Assembly: GCA_007136425.1 (NCBI GenBank)
Contig: SLGY01000147.1
Location: 1 to 37,593, forward strand
DNA length: 37,593 nt
Reading direction: 5' to 3'
Source: Kiritimatiellia bacterium
GTDB taxonomy: Bacteria; Verrucomicrobiota; Kiritimatiellia; SLAD01
Shown here: positions 1 to 8,649 of the stretch, one piece after another
Position numbering within the stretch: position 1 is the first letter of the stretch
Layout of the letters: each line of letters begins with the position of its first letter
The notes under the pieces: model-generated
Seen by the model: the letters and a program-made list of their open reading frames with translations, nothing else
The model's database searches: none
What the model was told of the DNA's origin: nothing
Program-made: the position numbers and the translations under genes

Positions 1-46
1 AGGGGGCGAGAGGGACAGAGAACTCGTACCAGGAATCGCGACACAC

Positions 47-697
47 TCAACGCTTGCGTTGTTCGGCCTCGGTCTTGAGTGCTTCGATGCGGTTCATGAC
101 GAGCGCAACAATCTTGTCATAGTCAGGCTTCCCTTTCGCGTCGAGCTCGAACGTTTCGGGAAGTAGCGGTTTCCCGAAATAGACACGTACCTTGACGGGT
201 TTGATCCATTTGGCCCCCTTCGGCCAGGCCTTATAGGTCCCGTCCAGATACACGGGTACGACCGGAACGCCGGCCTTGGCAATGAGAAAGCCCACCCCGC
301 CTTTCGGTTTCTGGAGCTCGCCGTCCAGGCTCCGGGTTCCCTCCGGAAAGAGGCATACCACCTTGCCGCTCTTGAGGCCGTTCAAGGCGGAGCGTAAGGC
401 CGCCAAATCGCCTTTGGTCCGATCAATGGCGATAGTCCCGATCTTGCGATACCACCAGCCGAGGATCGGGGCTTCAAACAAGGTGTCCCGCGCCATGAAA
501 TGCACCACGCGATGGTTCAATCCGCAACCAACCATCGGCGGGTCGAGAAAACTGACATGGTTCGGGGTCAGGATGCAACCGCCCGTGGCGGGCACATTTT
601 CCCGTCCGTAGGCCTGAAAGCGAAAGTAGAATAGCGACAGAAACCAAGTGCAACCGCGCACAATCCAATATAACGGATGACCGCGTTCCCGCCTCAT
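47..697 (-). CDS. plsC: 1-acyl-sn-glycerol-3-phosphate acyltransferase (PlsC family)
   Basis: Transfers an acyl chain to lysophosphatidic acid to give phosphatidic acid at the inner membrane. The 216-residue protein has the acyltransferase block I motif NHVSFLD at residues 46-52 (catalytic H47 and D52) and block III FPEGTR at 117-122, so it looks active. A hydrophobic N-terminal stretch (WFLSLFYF) fits membrane association. It is the last gene of the minus-strand operon and its ATG overlaps the cmk stop by 4 bases. cmk followed by plsC is a familiar order in several bacterial phyla. It is the intact counterpart of the degenerate acyltransferase domain in the fusion at 16059-19451. Confidence 0.93.
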   Translation of the reverse strand: MRRERGHPLYWIVRGCTWFLSLFYFRFQAYGRENVPATGGCILTPNHVSFLDPPMVGCGLNHRVVHFMARDTLFEAPILGWWYRKIGTIAIDRTKGDLAALRSALNGLKSGKVVCLFPEGTRSLDGELQKPKGGVGFLIAKAGVPVVPVYLDGTYKAWPKGAKWIKPVKVRVYFGKPLLPETFELDAKGKPDYDKIVALVMNRIEALKTEAEQRKR

Positions 698-1383
698 GGC
701 CGGGCCCGATAGGCGTTCACTTCTTCCGCGATCCGGCTGACCACCTCTTCGATGGTCATCTTCGTCGTGTTGATCACCTTCGCCCCAAGCGAAATCTGTA
801 AGGGCGCCGTCTTGCGGGTGCTGTCGATGGTATCCCGTCGCTGCAAGGAGGACAGCACTTGTTTCACGTCCCCTTTCCCCTCCGCTGCCACGAGTTCCTT
901 ATGGCGTCGGCGCGCACGTTCTTCCGGATCGGCGTCGAGATAATACTTGAATGTGGCGTCCGGGAAGACGACCGATCCGATATCGCGTCCTTCCATGACC
1001 AATTCTCCGAACTCGGCCGTTTCGCGGAGTCGCTCCACCATGAATACCCGCACCTCGGGTATTACGGCAATATCGGCTACCCGCTCGCGTACGGGCTCGG
1101 AACGCAGGTGATCGGTTGGATCTTCTCCGTCGATCGTGAATCTGAGCACGAGATCCTCTATGAAGAATTCCCAGTTCGTGTCGTTCATCATGGCGATGAC
1201 CGCTTCCGGATCCTTGACGTCCACCCCTTCGCGCACCGCTTTCCAGGTCATTCCGCGATAGAGGGCACCGGAATCCACATAGACGATCTTCAATACCTGC
1301 GCCACTTCCCGCGATACCGTGGATTTCCCGGACGCGGACGGACCGTCTATGGCAACAATCAGTTTGGTCGTTTTATTCGACAT
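694..1383 (-). CDS. cmk: Cytidylate kinase
   Basis: Phosphorylates CMP and dCMP with ATP in the cytoplasm. The 229-residue protein starts with a P-loop GPSASGKST at residues 14-22 preceded by a beta strand (LIVAIDG). It also has the family patterns YVDSGALYRGMTW and MEGRDIGSVVFPDA and an Arg-rich lid (DPEERARRRHKEL). Length is normal for the family. The start overlaps the end of aroA by 11 bases and the stop overlaps plsC by 4, which indicates tight translational coupling in the operon. Confidence 0.96.
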   Translation of the reverse strand: MSNKTTKLIVAIDGPSASGKSTVSREVAQVLKIVYVDSGALYRGMTWKAVREGVDVKDPEAVIAMMNDTNWEFFIEDLVLRFTIDGEDPTDHLRSEPVRERVADIAVIPEVRVFMVERLRETAEFGELVMEGRDIGSVVFPDATFKYYLDADPEERARRRHKELVAAEGKGDVKQVLSSLQRRDTIDSTRKTAPLQISLGAKVINTTKMTIEEVVSRIAEEVNAYRARP

Positions 1384-2710
1384 GGCCTCCCAATCGTTTT
1401 AGATCCTCCCAGAACCCCGGATAGGACGTTTCAATACAGCGCACGTTTTTGATCGTAACCGGCGTATCCCCGAACAGGGCCAACACCGCCATGGCCATGG
1501 CTACCCGATGATCGCCGTAACTGTCCACAAATCCGCCGCCGCGCAGTTGCGTCGGCCCGTTGATCCGCAGCCCGTCTTCCATTTCCTCGACGTCCACATG
1601 CATCTGTTTCAAATTCGCGCACATGGTCCGGATACGGTCGGATTCCTTGACGCGCAATTCGCGCGCGTCCTTGATTACCGTCTCGCCTTCGGCCAACGCC
1701 CCGGCAACGGCCAGAATGGGAATTTCGTCGATCAACGCGGGAATCTCTTCCCCGCCCACCACGGTGCCCTTCAATTTGGATCCCGACACGCGAATCTCGC
1801 CAAGCGGCTCGACGGCCCCGTCCTGCTTCTTCTTCGGCGTCACCTTGATTCGCGCACCCATCCGCTTCAGGACATCCAGGATCGCCGTTCGCCGCGGATT
1901 CAAGCCGACATCCTTTACGGTAACCGACCCGCGTCGATGCGCCGCCGCCGCAACCATCCAGAACGCGGCGGACGAAATATCGCCCGGAATGATCCATTCC
2001 CGCGCCTTTATTTCCGGACCGGCAGGACCGGCGCCTTCCACCGTAACGGCTTGGTCTTGCACGGATACCGGCAAACCCAGCGCGGTAAATACTTGTTCGG
2101 TATGGTCACGGGTCGGATGCGGCTCGATCACGGTAGTCGCCCCTTCGGCCCGCAACGCGGCCAGCATGATACAGGATTTGACCTGGGCGGAGGCCACGGG
2201 CATTTCATATTCAATGCCTTTCAAGCGCCCCCCGCGCACGCGGATCGGCGCGCATCCCTTGTCGCCCGACAACACCACCTCCGCCCCCATCAGGCGCAGC
2301 GGCTCTTCGATACGCCGCATGGGGCGGGACCGGAGCGAGGCGTCGCCCGTCAACGTAACCGGCATGTCGTATCCCGCCAAGAGCCCGGCCAGTAACCGGA
2401 GGGCCGTTCCCGAATTGCCCAAATCCAGCGGGCGCGCCGGCTTCAACATGCGGCCGGACGTCCCGTGGATGTAAAGATCGCCGTCCCGGGTAAGATGCGT
2501 CCGCGCACCGAGCGCTTCCATGGCCTTCAACAGTCCGACGCAATCCGCGCTGTTCAGAAAGCCGTTTACGCGGGATATTCCCGAGGCGACGGACGCCAGC
2601 ATGCCGATCCGATGGGAAATGCTCTTGTCACCGGGCACGACCAGTGTACCCGTTGGCTTTCCGCAGGGCCATACCGTGGCCCTATCCGCTCTATGTCGTG
2701 TCAGCGCCAT
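1373..2710 (-). CDS. aroA: 3-phosphoshikimate 1-carboxyvinyltransferase (EPSP synthase)
   Basis: Joins shikimate-3-phosphate and phosphoenolpyruvate in the sixth step of the shikimate pathway. The 445-residue protein has the N-terminal substrate-binding motif PGDKSISHR (K29), the PEP-site region LGNSGTALRLLAG, the SSAAFW segment, the catalytic Asp in DEIPILAVAGA and the ELRVKESDR signature. It sits between tyrA (5 bases upstream) and cmk (11-base overlap). It supplies chorismate for the pheA, tyrA and hisC products of the same operon. Confidence 0.97.
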   Translation of the reverse strand: MALTRHRADRATVWPCGKPTGTLVVPGDKSISHRIGMLASVASGISRVNGFLNSADCVGLLKAMEALGARTHLTRDGDLYIHGTSGRMLKPARPLDLGNSGTALRLLAGLLAGYDMPVTLTGDASLRSRPMRRIEEPLRLMGAEVVLSGDKGCAPIRVRGGRLKGIEYEMPVASAQVKSCIMLAALRAEGATTVIEPHPTRDHTEQVFTALGLPVSVQDQAVTVEGAGPAGPEIKAREWIIPGDISSAAFWMVAAAAHRRGSVTVKDVGLNPRRTAILDVLKRMGARIKVTPKKKQDGAVEPLGEIRVSGSKLKGTVVGGEEIPALIDEIPILAVAGALAEGETVIKDARELRVKESDRIRTMCANLKQMHVDVEEMEDGLRINGPTQLRGGGFVDSYGDHRVAMAMAVLALFGDTPVTIKNVRCIETSYPGFWEDLKRLGGHVE

Positions 2711-2715
2711 TAGCG

Positions 2716-3594
2716 TTATTCAACGGGACTGCCGGCCATTAACGCACGGCGACAATCCCGGCTGCCTTCCAAAAACTGTTTGACCTTATCAAAATCCCTT
2801 TGCTCCATCCAGCCAATCAATTGATCCAGCTCCGCTCGATACGCGCGCAGTTCCGTTGCGATCGCGTCCGCATTGGTACTGACGATGTCGTGCCAGATCT
2901 CGGGGGACCCGTCCGCCACGCGACTGGTATCGCGAAAGCCCGTTCCGCAAAAACGTCCCACCAGCACCGGGGCGCCGTCCCGCGCCGCCGTGGCCGCCAA
3001 TAGCGAGGCGGCCAGATGCGGCAAATGACTGGTCCGCGCCATGAGGCGATCGTGTTCCGCTGCGGTCACCACGGTCACCAACGCACCGATACCCGCCCAG
3101 AATTCGCTAACGGTTTGCACCGCGTCCTGATCGCGCGTCGCTTCTTCCGGCGTGACCACCACCAGCGCCCGATCATACAGATCGGCTCGCGCCGACTCAA
3201 TCCCTTGTTGTTCCGAACCCGCCACCGGATGACTGCCCACAAACACGGCGCTTGAACCGCTCAGGATCTCGCCTACCTTCTGGGCCAACTCGGCCTTCGT
3301 GCTCCCGACATCCGTAACAATCGCCCCCGCTTTGAAGGCGGTTCGGGACTGGTTGACCAGATCGGGAATGTTGAGGATCGGCGTGCAATAGATCACCAGA
3401 TCCGCGTCCCGTACCGCTTCGTCCGGATCCGCGTATACCTCATCGGCGATCCCTCTTTGCAGTGCGGCATTCCGCGTTGTTTCGCGACGGGCATAGGCCG
3501 CAATCCGACCCTCATAGCCCCGGGCTTTCAAGGCCAAGCCCAGCGAGCCGCCCATCAATCCCAATCCCATTATGGCAATGCGTTTCATGGTCAA
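2716..3594 (-). CDS. tyrA: Prephenate dehydrogenase (TyrA family)
   Basis: Oxidative decarboxylation of prephenate (or arogenate) with NAD(P)+ in tyrosine synthesis. The 292-residue protein opens with a Rossmann motif GLGLMGGSLGLAL from about residue 10. It continues with VTDVGSTK and FVGSHPVAGSEQQG, both typical of the TyrA catalytic core. There is no N-terminal chorismate mutase and no obvious C-terminal ACT domain, so it is the short single-function form. It lies 4 bases after hisC and 5 before aroA. The sequence does not tell prephenate from arogenate specificity. Confidence 0.93.
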   Translation of the reverse strand: MTMKRIAIMGLGLMGGSLGLALKARGYEGRIAAYARRETTRNAALQRGIADEVYADPDEAVRDADLVIYCTPILNIPDLVNQSRTAFKAGAIVTDVGSTKAELAQKVGEILSGSSAVFVGSHPVAGSEQQGIESARADLYDRALVVVTPEEATRDQDAVQTVSEFWAGIGALVTVVTAAEHDRLMARTSHLPHLAASLLAATAARDGAPVLVGRFCGTGFRDTSRVADGSPEIWHDIVSTNADAIATELRAYRAELDQLIGWMEQRDFDKVKQFLEGSRDCRRALMAGSPVE

Positions 3595-3598
3595 TAAA

Positions 3599-4699
3599 CT
3601 AAACCGCCTGCAATACGCCGATCAACGCTTTCAAAAATTTTTCGTTTTCGGCCTGCGTCCCTACGGTTACCCGGACATATTCCGGCAAGCCGTAACCGTC
3701 CATGGGACGGACAATCACATGCGCGCGTTGCAGGGCTTCAAACACCTCGCGCCCGTTGCCGACGTGTACCAACAGAAAATTCACGCAAGACGGCACATAA
3801 CCGATGCCCGCATCGTCCAGCGCCGCCGTGATTTGGTCCAGCCCCTCACGAACCAGGCGGCGCGTGGCCTCGACATGCGCCTCGTCCTCCAAGGCCGCCA
3901 TCGCCGCCGCCTGGGCCATGTAATTGACGTTGAACGGCTGGCGCGCGCGATTGAGCGTATTGATCAAGTCCGGCGCGCCGACGGCATAGCCGACACGCAG
4001 ACCGGCGAGACCATAGGCCTTGGAAAACGTGCGCAGCACGCACACCGAACGCCCTTCTCGTATGTAACGCAACGTGTCCGGCTGCTCATCCGGCGCAAGC
4101 AACTCGACATACGCCTCATCGATCACCGTCAGCACGTGCGACGGGACCCGTTCCATGAAGCGTTCCAGCGCGTCCGGCGTCACCCGGGTACCCGTGGGAT
4201 TATTCGGATTGGCAATAAAGATCAGACGCGTCTCGGGCGTGACGGCCTCCAGCATGGCGTCCAAATCGTGCGTAAAATCGCGCATCGGCACGGAAACGGT
4301 GTCGGCGTTGAATAACAGGGCCATGAGTTTATAAATCACGAACGCGCGCTCTGACATGACAATCGAGTCACCGGCCGATAGAAATACGTGGCCCAGTAGT
4401 TCGATCAATTCATTGCTCCCATTTCCGGGCAGAATCTGGGCCGGCTCCACATCCAACTTGGAAGCCAAGGCGTTGCGCAACGAGTAGGCGCCGCCGTCGG
4501 GATAAAGATGCATGCGCGCGGCTTCAGTCCGCATGGCTTCGACCGCGAGCGGAGACGGGCCAAGCGCGTTTTCGTTCGAAGCAAGCTTGATGATATCGTC
4601 AATCCCGCTCAATCCGAGTTCCCGCGCCACGTCTTCCAAAGGACGACCCGGCTCATAGGTCGGCAACTTTGTTATCCACGGTTTGACGGGCGGCGTCAT
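3599..4699 (-). CDS. hisC: Histidinol-phosphate/aromatic aminotransferase (HisC-like)
   Basis: PLP-dependent fold-type I aminotransferase. It has the N-terminal LASNENALGPSP, the NPNNPTGT loop, the DEAYVEL segment and the PLP-lysine motif TFSKAYGLAGLRVGY. The ORF track extends 20 residues further up, but I place the start at the ATG at 4699, which overlaps the pheA stop (ATGA) and begins MTPPVKPWITKL like family members. No other histidine gene is nearby. Its place between pheA and tyrA suggests that it transaminates phenylpyruvate, hydroxyphenylpyruvate or prephenate, alone or besides imidazole-acetol phosphate. That last role is inference from context. Confidence 0.92.
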   Translation of the reverse strand: MTPPVKPWITKLPTYEPGRPLEDVARELGLSGIDDIIKLASNENALGPSPLAVEAMRTEAARMHLYPDGGAYSLRNALASKLDVEPAQILPGNGSNELIELLGHVFLSAGDSIVMSERAFVIYKLMALLFNADTVSVPMRDFTHDLDAMLEAVTPETRLIFIANPNNPTGTRVTPDALERFMERVPSHVLTVIDEAYVELLAPDEQPDTLRYIREGRSVCVLRTFSKAYGLAGLRVGYAVGAPDLINTLNRARQPFNVNYMAQAAAMAALEDEAHVEATRRLVREGLDQITAALDDAGIGYVPSCVNFLLVHVGNGREVFEALQRAHVIVRPMDGYGLPEYVRVTVGTQAENEKFLKALIGVLQAV

Positions 4700-5775
4700 G
4701 AGGACGCTTCCCCGCTCACGGCTTTCGGGTAGGAACCCAGGACGGTCAGGGTCGCACAATGTTCCCGCACCCCGTCCAAGGCTTGTTGCACCCGCTCATC
4801 CGACACGTGTCCTTCCACATCCACAAAGAAGAAGTACTCCCATTGCCTGGTCCGGCTGGGCCGCGATTCGATTTTGGTCATGTTCAGATTATAACGGCGC
4901 AGGACGTCCAAAGCCGCGCATAACGCACCCGCCTTGTGTTGCACGCCGAAAAACAGGGAGGTCTTGTCATCGCCCGACGGCTCGGCATACGACTTACCGA
5001 CCACGAGGAAGCGGGTCGCGTTGCCGCCCCGATCCTGGATATCGCGGTTCAGCACCGTCAAGCCGTACAATTCCGCCGCCAAATCGCTGGCGAGCGCCCC
5101 GCTGCGCTCTTCTTTCGACGCCATTTCGGCGGCGCGCGCGGTGCTGGATACCGAGACCAGGTCCGCGTCCGACATGTTTTCGTGCAACCATTGGCGGCAT
5201 TGTCCGAATACCTGCGGATTGCTATACAGCACCTTGATCCGCTCACGAGGACCGGCGGCCATGAGATGATGAGAAATCGGGAGGTAAATTTCGGCGCAAA
5301 TCTTCAACGGCGTATCGATGAACTCGTCCAGGGTATGTGTAACCGCGCCCTCCGTCGAATTCTCGATCGGAACCACCCCGTAATCGGCTTGCTTCTTTTG
5401 TACCTGAGTAAAGACGTCGCGAATGGTTTGACACGCCTCATAGGTCACGCTCCCGCCGAAACGCGAGCGCGCCGCCTGATGCGTGAACGTCGCTTGCGGC
5501 CCGAGGTACGCGATCTTCACGTGATGTTCCAAGGCCAATGCCGCCGACATGATTTCGCGATAAATCGCGCGGATCGATTCGTTCTTCAGCGGTCCCATGT
5601 TCAGGCCGACCACACGATCCAACACGGCCTTTTCGCGGGCGGGCACATAGATCTCGCCCCCGTTTTCCTGTTTCAGCCGTCCGATCTCCATGGCTGCCCG
5701 GATCCGTTCGTTCAGCAACCGGACCAACTCTTCGTCCAAGCCGTCAATTCGTGCTCGTATTGTGTCCAGATTCAT
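4696..5775 (-). CDS. pheA: Bifunctional chorismate mutase/prephenate dehydratase (P-protein)
   Basis: Converts chorismate to prephenate and then phenylpyruvate. Residues 1-85 form an AroQ-type chorismate mutase (IRARIDGLDEELVRLLNERI). Residues about 87-270 form the dehydratase (IAYLGPQATFTHQAA, VPIENSTEGAV and the GNATRF catalytic motif). The C-terminus is an ACT regulatory domain with HKAGALCAAL and ESRPSRTRQWEYFFFVD, the usual phenylalanine-binding signatures. Feedback inhibition by phenylalanine is therefore expected. The start overlaps the scpB stop (ATGA) and the stop overlaps the hisC start, so it is translated as part of one operon. Confidence 0.97.
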   Translation of the reverse strand: MNLDTIRARIDGLDEELVRLLNERIRAAMEIGRLKQENGGEIYVPAREKAVLDRVVGLNMGPLKNESIRAIYREIMSAALALEHHVKIAYLGPQATFTHQAARSRFGGSVTYEACQTIRDVFTQVQKKQADYGVVPIENSTEGAVTHTLDEFIDTPLKICAEIYLPISHHLMAAGPRERIKVLYSNPQVFGQCRQWLHENMSDADLVSVSSTARAAEMASKEERSGALASDLAAELYGLTVLNRDIQDRGGNATRFLVVGKSYAEPSGDDKTSLFFGVQHKAGALCAALDVLRRYNLNMTKIESRPSRTRQWEYFFFVDVEGHVSDERVQQALDGVREHCATLTVLGSYPKAVSGEASS

Positions 5776-6509
5776 TGCGTCTCCCGCTCCTCTTCCACTT
5801 CGTCATTCCGGTCGCCTTCGATTTCGCCATCGGCATCGTCCTCGCCCTCCTCCACCGCGCCCGGTTCGGACGAGGATGCCGCGGTTGATTCGGCGTCTGC
5901 TTCTTTCTTCTGTCGTTTGATCTGTTCCGCTTCCAGGCGGCGCAGCTCTTCCGTGCCCGGCAGATCGTTGAGCGACTTGATACCGAAATGCTCCAAAAAC
6001 TTCTGCGTGGTCCCGAACAGCCACGGCCGACCCGGCAATTCGCTGCGCCCGACCACACGAACCAGTTGCAAATCCAACAAATTGCGAATGATCTGGTCCA
6101 CCGCCACACCGCGTACCGCCTCGATCTCCGAACGAACCACGGGCTGACGGTAGGCAATGATCGCCAGGGTTTCAAGCGCGGGGCGCGAGAGCCGGTTGGG
6201 CTTTCCCTTCTCCAGCAAAACGCGCAACCACGGACCGCAGTTCGTGTCGTTGACCAACCGATAGCCATTGGCCGTCTCACGCACATGAATGCCGACCGCG
6301 CGCGAGGTCAGGTCATCGTTCAATTGCGCAATGGCGTCGACCAGCATGGGCTCCGTCACGTCGGCGAAATCCTTCGTCACGCCCCCCTGTTGCTCTGCTG
6401 TCTGGGTAAAGACATGGCGCATATGAGCGAGTGAAACCGGTTCCTTCGCCGCAAACAATAATGCGCCGATGATCTGTTTCAGTTCCGGCATGACTTCGAT
6501 TTCGCTCAT
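5772..6509 (-). CDS. scpB: Segregation and condensation protein B
   Basis: Winged-helix partner of ScpA in the SMC-ScpAB condensin that organises and separates chromosomes. The 245-residue protein has the typical start (ELKQIIGALLFAAKEPVSL), the motif SRPALETLAIIAYRQPV in the second winged helix and GRPWLFGTTQKFLEHFGI near the end of the fold. After about residue 190 there is an acidic, Glu/Asp/Ser-rich tail of roughly 50 residues that is probably disordered. It overlaps scpA by one base (TAATG) and pheA by four. Confidence 0.96.
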   Translation of the reverse strand: MSEIEVMPELKQIIGALLFAAKEPVSLAHMRHVFTQTAEQQGGVTKDFADVTEPMLVDAIAQLNDDLTSRAVGIHVRETANGYRLVNDTNCGPWLRVLLEKGKPNRLSRPALETLAIIAYRQPVVRSEIEAVRGVAVDQIIRNLLDLQLVRVVGRSELPGRPWLFGTTQKFLEHFGIKSLNDLPGTEELRRLEAEQIKRQKKEADAESTAASSSEPGAVEEGEDDADGEIEGDRNDEVEEERETQ

Positions 6510-7243
6510 TATTCCTCCGTCGCCTTTATCAAGAGAATCGGCGCATAGGGCGCGTCCTGCGTGGCCCGGATATGCTTCAATCGCATCAATTCCAGCACGG
6601 CCAGAAAAGCGCAGACCACTTCATGCCGCGAGCGCATGTCGCGGAACAGTTCCGTCAACGAAAGGCGGTCGGTCTGTTCCATGCGTTGCAGTAGATCGTC
6701 GATCTTCTCGCCGACCGTGAACCGTTCCGCGAAAATCTCGCGCAGCTCTTCCTTCTGCACCTTGCTCAACGCGTCGTTGAACGCTGCGATCAAATCAAAA
6801 ATGCTGACGTCCTGCAACGCCACATCCGGCTGCGCGCCCAGTTCCACGCCGTCGCCCGTCCGGATAAAGACATTTTCCTGCTGTTCTTCCAATCCCTGGA
6901 GATGCAGCGCGGCGTCCTTGAACTTTTTGTATTCCACCAATTGCCGGACCAGGTCCCAACGCGGATCGTCTTCGTCTTCTTCCTCCTCCGCGGTTCGCTC
7001 TTCCACCGGCAACAATAAGCGGCTCTTGATCATCATCAGCGACGCGGCCATGACGATGAATTCGCCGGCGATGTTCAGGTCCAGCATCCGCATCAGGTCC
7101 AGATACGCCATGTACTGTTGGGTGATCCGTTCAATCGGGATATCATAGATATCCACCTCTTCCTTGCGAATCAGGTACAGCAACAGATCCAATGGACCTT
7201 CGAAAACGTCGAGTTTGACGCGGTATTCTTCCGGAGGGGTCAT
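6509..7243 (-). CDS. scpA: Segregation and condensation protein A
   Basis: Kleisin subunit that bridges the SMC heads and binds ScpB. The 244-residue protein has the N-terminal family hallmark YRVKLDVFEGPLDLLLYLIRKEEVDIYDIPI, then MAASLMMIKSRLLLP. An acidic linker follows (EERTAEEEEDEDD), and the C-terminal winged-helix region has FLAVLELMRL. Its ATG overlaps the trpS stop by 4 bases and its stop shares a base with the scpB start, so both condensin subunits are coupled to tRNA synthetase translation. Confidence 0.96.
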   Translation of the reverse strand: MTPPEEYRVKLDVFEGPLDLLLYLIRKEEVDIYDIPIERITQQYMAYLDLMRMLDLNIAGEFIVMAASLMMIKSRLLLPVEERTAEEEEDEDDPRWDLVRQLVEYKKFKDAALHLQGLEEQQENVFIRTGDGVELGAQPDVALQDVSIFDLIAAFNDALSKVQKEELREIFAERFTVGEKIDDLLQRMEQTDRLSLTELFRDMRSRHEVVCAFLAVLELMRLKHIRATQDAPYAPILLIKATEE

Positions 7244-8208
7244 GACCAGGCGAGCCCCGCCGCCTGCCGCGCGCGGCTCAGCGTTTCAGCCGCTTCCCGA
7301 CGGGCGCGACGGGCGCCCTCCCGCAGCACGTCTTCCACATAATCCGTGTCGTTCGCCAACGCTTCGCGTTTTTCGCGTAAGGGCGCAAAATGCGCGTTGA
7401 ACGTCTCCGCCAATGCCTTTTTCGCTTCGCCGTAGCCCATGCCGCCCGCGCGATAGCGCTCCGCCAACGTCGCCTGTTCTTCCGGCGTGGCGAGCAGCTT
7501 GTACAGCGCAAAAACGTTGCATGTGTCGGGGTCTTTGACCTCTTCAAGCGACTTGCTGTCCGTGACGATGCGCATGATGGTTTTCTTCGCTTCTTTTGCC
7601 GAACCGAATATCTCAATGGTATTATTATACGATTTCGACATCTTCTGACCGTCCACACCCGGTACCACCGCCGACGCTTCACGGATCGAGGCTTCCGGGA
7701 TCTTGAACACGGGGCCGTACTGGTTGTTGAACTTGATCGCCAGGTCGCGCGTGACCTCAATATGTTGTTTCTGGTCCCGGCCGACGGGCACCAGATCGGA
7801 TTGGACCGACAGGATATCCGCCGCCATCAATACCGGATAGGAAAACAACCCGTGCGACGCCGTCATGCCGCGCGCCGTCTTGTCCTTGTAGGAATGACAG
7901 CGTTCCAGCAATCCCATCGGCGTCAGGGTCGATAGCAACCACGTCAATTCCGTAACCTCAGGCACATCACTCTGGCGGTAAAAGGCGACCCGTTCCGGAT
8001 CCAGGCCGCACGCGAGAAAATCCAACGCCACGTCCCACGTATTATTTCGGAGCGCTTCGGGATCGGAGACCGTTGTAAGGGCGTGATAATTGGCGATGAA
8101 TATGAACGCTTCGCCCTCGTCCTGAAGTTCCAATACGGGCCGCATCATGCCGAAATAATTGCCTAAATGCAATTTACCCGTGGGTTGTATACCGGAAAGT
8201 ATGCGCAT
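7240..8208 (-). CDS. trpS: Tryptophan--tRNA ligase
   Basis: Class Ic aminoacyl-tRNA synthetase that charges tRNA-Trp. The 322-residue protein starts MRILSGIQPTGKLHLGNYFG, which contains the HIGH-like motif. It has the KMSKS loop in GVDGQKMSKSYNN at about residue 190 and the tryptophan-site segment SDVPEVTELTWLLSTLTPMG. It is the first gene of the operon running to plsC. A GGAG-like ribosome site lies about a dozen bases before the ATG. No tryptophan biosynthesis gene or leader peptide with Trp codons was seen upstream. Confidence 0.97.
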   Translation of the reverse strand: MRILSGIQPTGKLHLGNYFGMMRPVLELQDEGEAFIFIANYHALTTVSDPEALRNNTWDVALDFLACGLDPERVAFYRQSDVPEVTELTWLLSTLTPMGLLERCHSYKDKTARGMTASHGLFSYPVLMAADILSVQSDLVPVGRDQKQHIEVTRDLAIKFNNQYGPVFKIPEASIREASAVVPGVDGQKMSKSYNNTIEIFGSAKEAKKTIMRIVTDSKSLEEVKDPDTCNVFALYKLLATPEEQATLAERYRAGGMGYGEAKKALAETFNAHFAPLREKREALANDTDYVEDVLREGARRARREAAETLSRARQAAGLAWS

Positions 8209-8356
8209 GCTTCTATAAACTCCAATTTATGAATAGATCAGGGAACACATGGGATGCAGCAGGCTAATCTAATCCGGGCCACCCGATCAAAACAAAAATG
8301 AACGCGCCCCAGCTCCCCTTGAGGTTTTCGCTTACGGGCCTACTCGCAGGCTTTTT

Positions 8357-8425
8357 TGTAGGGGCCGCGCTTGCGCGGACCGGGTATGTGGGTAGTGCTT
8401 GGTCTTCGCAAGCGAAGCCCCTACA
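8357..8425. repeat. Pair of REP-like palindromes in inverted orientation
   Basis: The 22-base arm at 8357-8378 begins TGTAGGGGC and contains a self-complementary core CGCGCTTGCGCG. The arm at 8404-8425 is its inverted partner, ending GCCCCTACA, with core CTTCGCAAGCGAAG. The arms match at 18 of 22 positions, and the differing bases change in pairs (CG/CG to TT/AA), so each arm keeps its own hairpin. This covarying, head-to-head arrangement resembles bacterial REP/BIME elements. No other copy was seen in the window. Confidence 0.7.
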
Positions 8426-8558
8426 GCAACAGGTCCGATATGTCACCCACACAATACGACAAGGAGTACGTTCTGTTGAGCCAAGCGGTATAAGATCGCT
8501 AAATAGCAACGCACGAAATCTTTGCAGATAACTGAATGACTCTACGTATCCGGTCCGC

Positions 8559-8578
8559 CGGCCCGGTAAGCCGGGCCG
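8559..8578. other. GC-rich perfect hairpin upstream of the lepB promoter
   Basis: CGGCCCGG, loop TAAG, CCGGGCCG form a perfect 8-bp stem. There is no following T run. It lies upstream of the proposed lepB promoter, so it would not be part of that mRNA. It may insulate the promoter, or be incidental. Confidence 0.4.
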
Positions 8579-8613
8579 CTCCAAGGTGGCGTGGGCAGAT
8601 GGTCATGCGGCAC

Positions 8614-8642
8614 TTGAAAAGGCGGCCTGTTTGCCGGATAAT
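8614..8642 (+). promoter_or_regulatory. Sigma70-like promoter of lepB, apparently leaderless
   Basis: TTGAAA (8614-8619), a 17-base spacer and GATAAT (8637-8642) match the -35/-10 consensus at 5 of 6 positions each. The lepB ATG begins at 8650, seven bases after the -10 box, where transcription should start. There is no Shine-Dalgarno sequence before this ATG, which fits a leaderless mRNA. Confidence 0.65.
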
Positions 8643-8649
8643 TGCTGCC

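Larger units (their letters stand above)
8209..8613. other. Intergenic region between divergent trpS and lepB
   Basis: About 400 bases separate the divergent trpS and lepB operons. The region holds two inverted copies of a TGTAGGGGC palindrome (8357-8425) and a strong GC hairpin (8559-8578). It is followed by the lepB promoter. The 77-codon ORF at 8298-8531 runs across the repeats, shows no recognisable domain and is probably not a gene. The rest shows nothing I can name. Confidence 0.6.

Noticed and set aside
1508-2474. Two overlapping plus-strand ORFs of about 300 residues
   Set aside because: Antisense shadows of aroA in GC-rich DNA.
4936-6147. 403-residue plus-strand ORF
   Set aside because: It lies wholly antisense to pheA and scpB, which have full domain motifs; it is His/Arg/Ser-rich as expected of an antisense frame.
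8298-8531. 77-codon ORF with a hydrophobic start (SLTGLLAGFFVGAALA)
   Set aside because: It runs through the REP-like palindromes and has no clear ribosome site; more likely chance than a small membrane protein.
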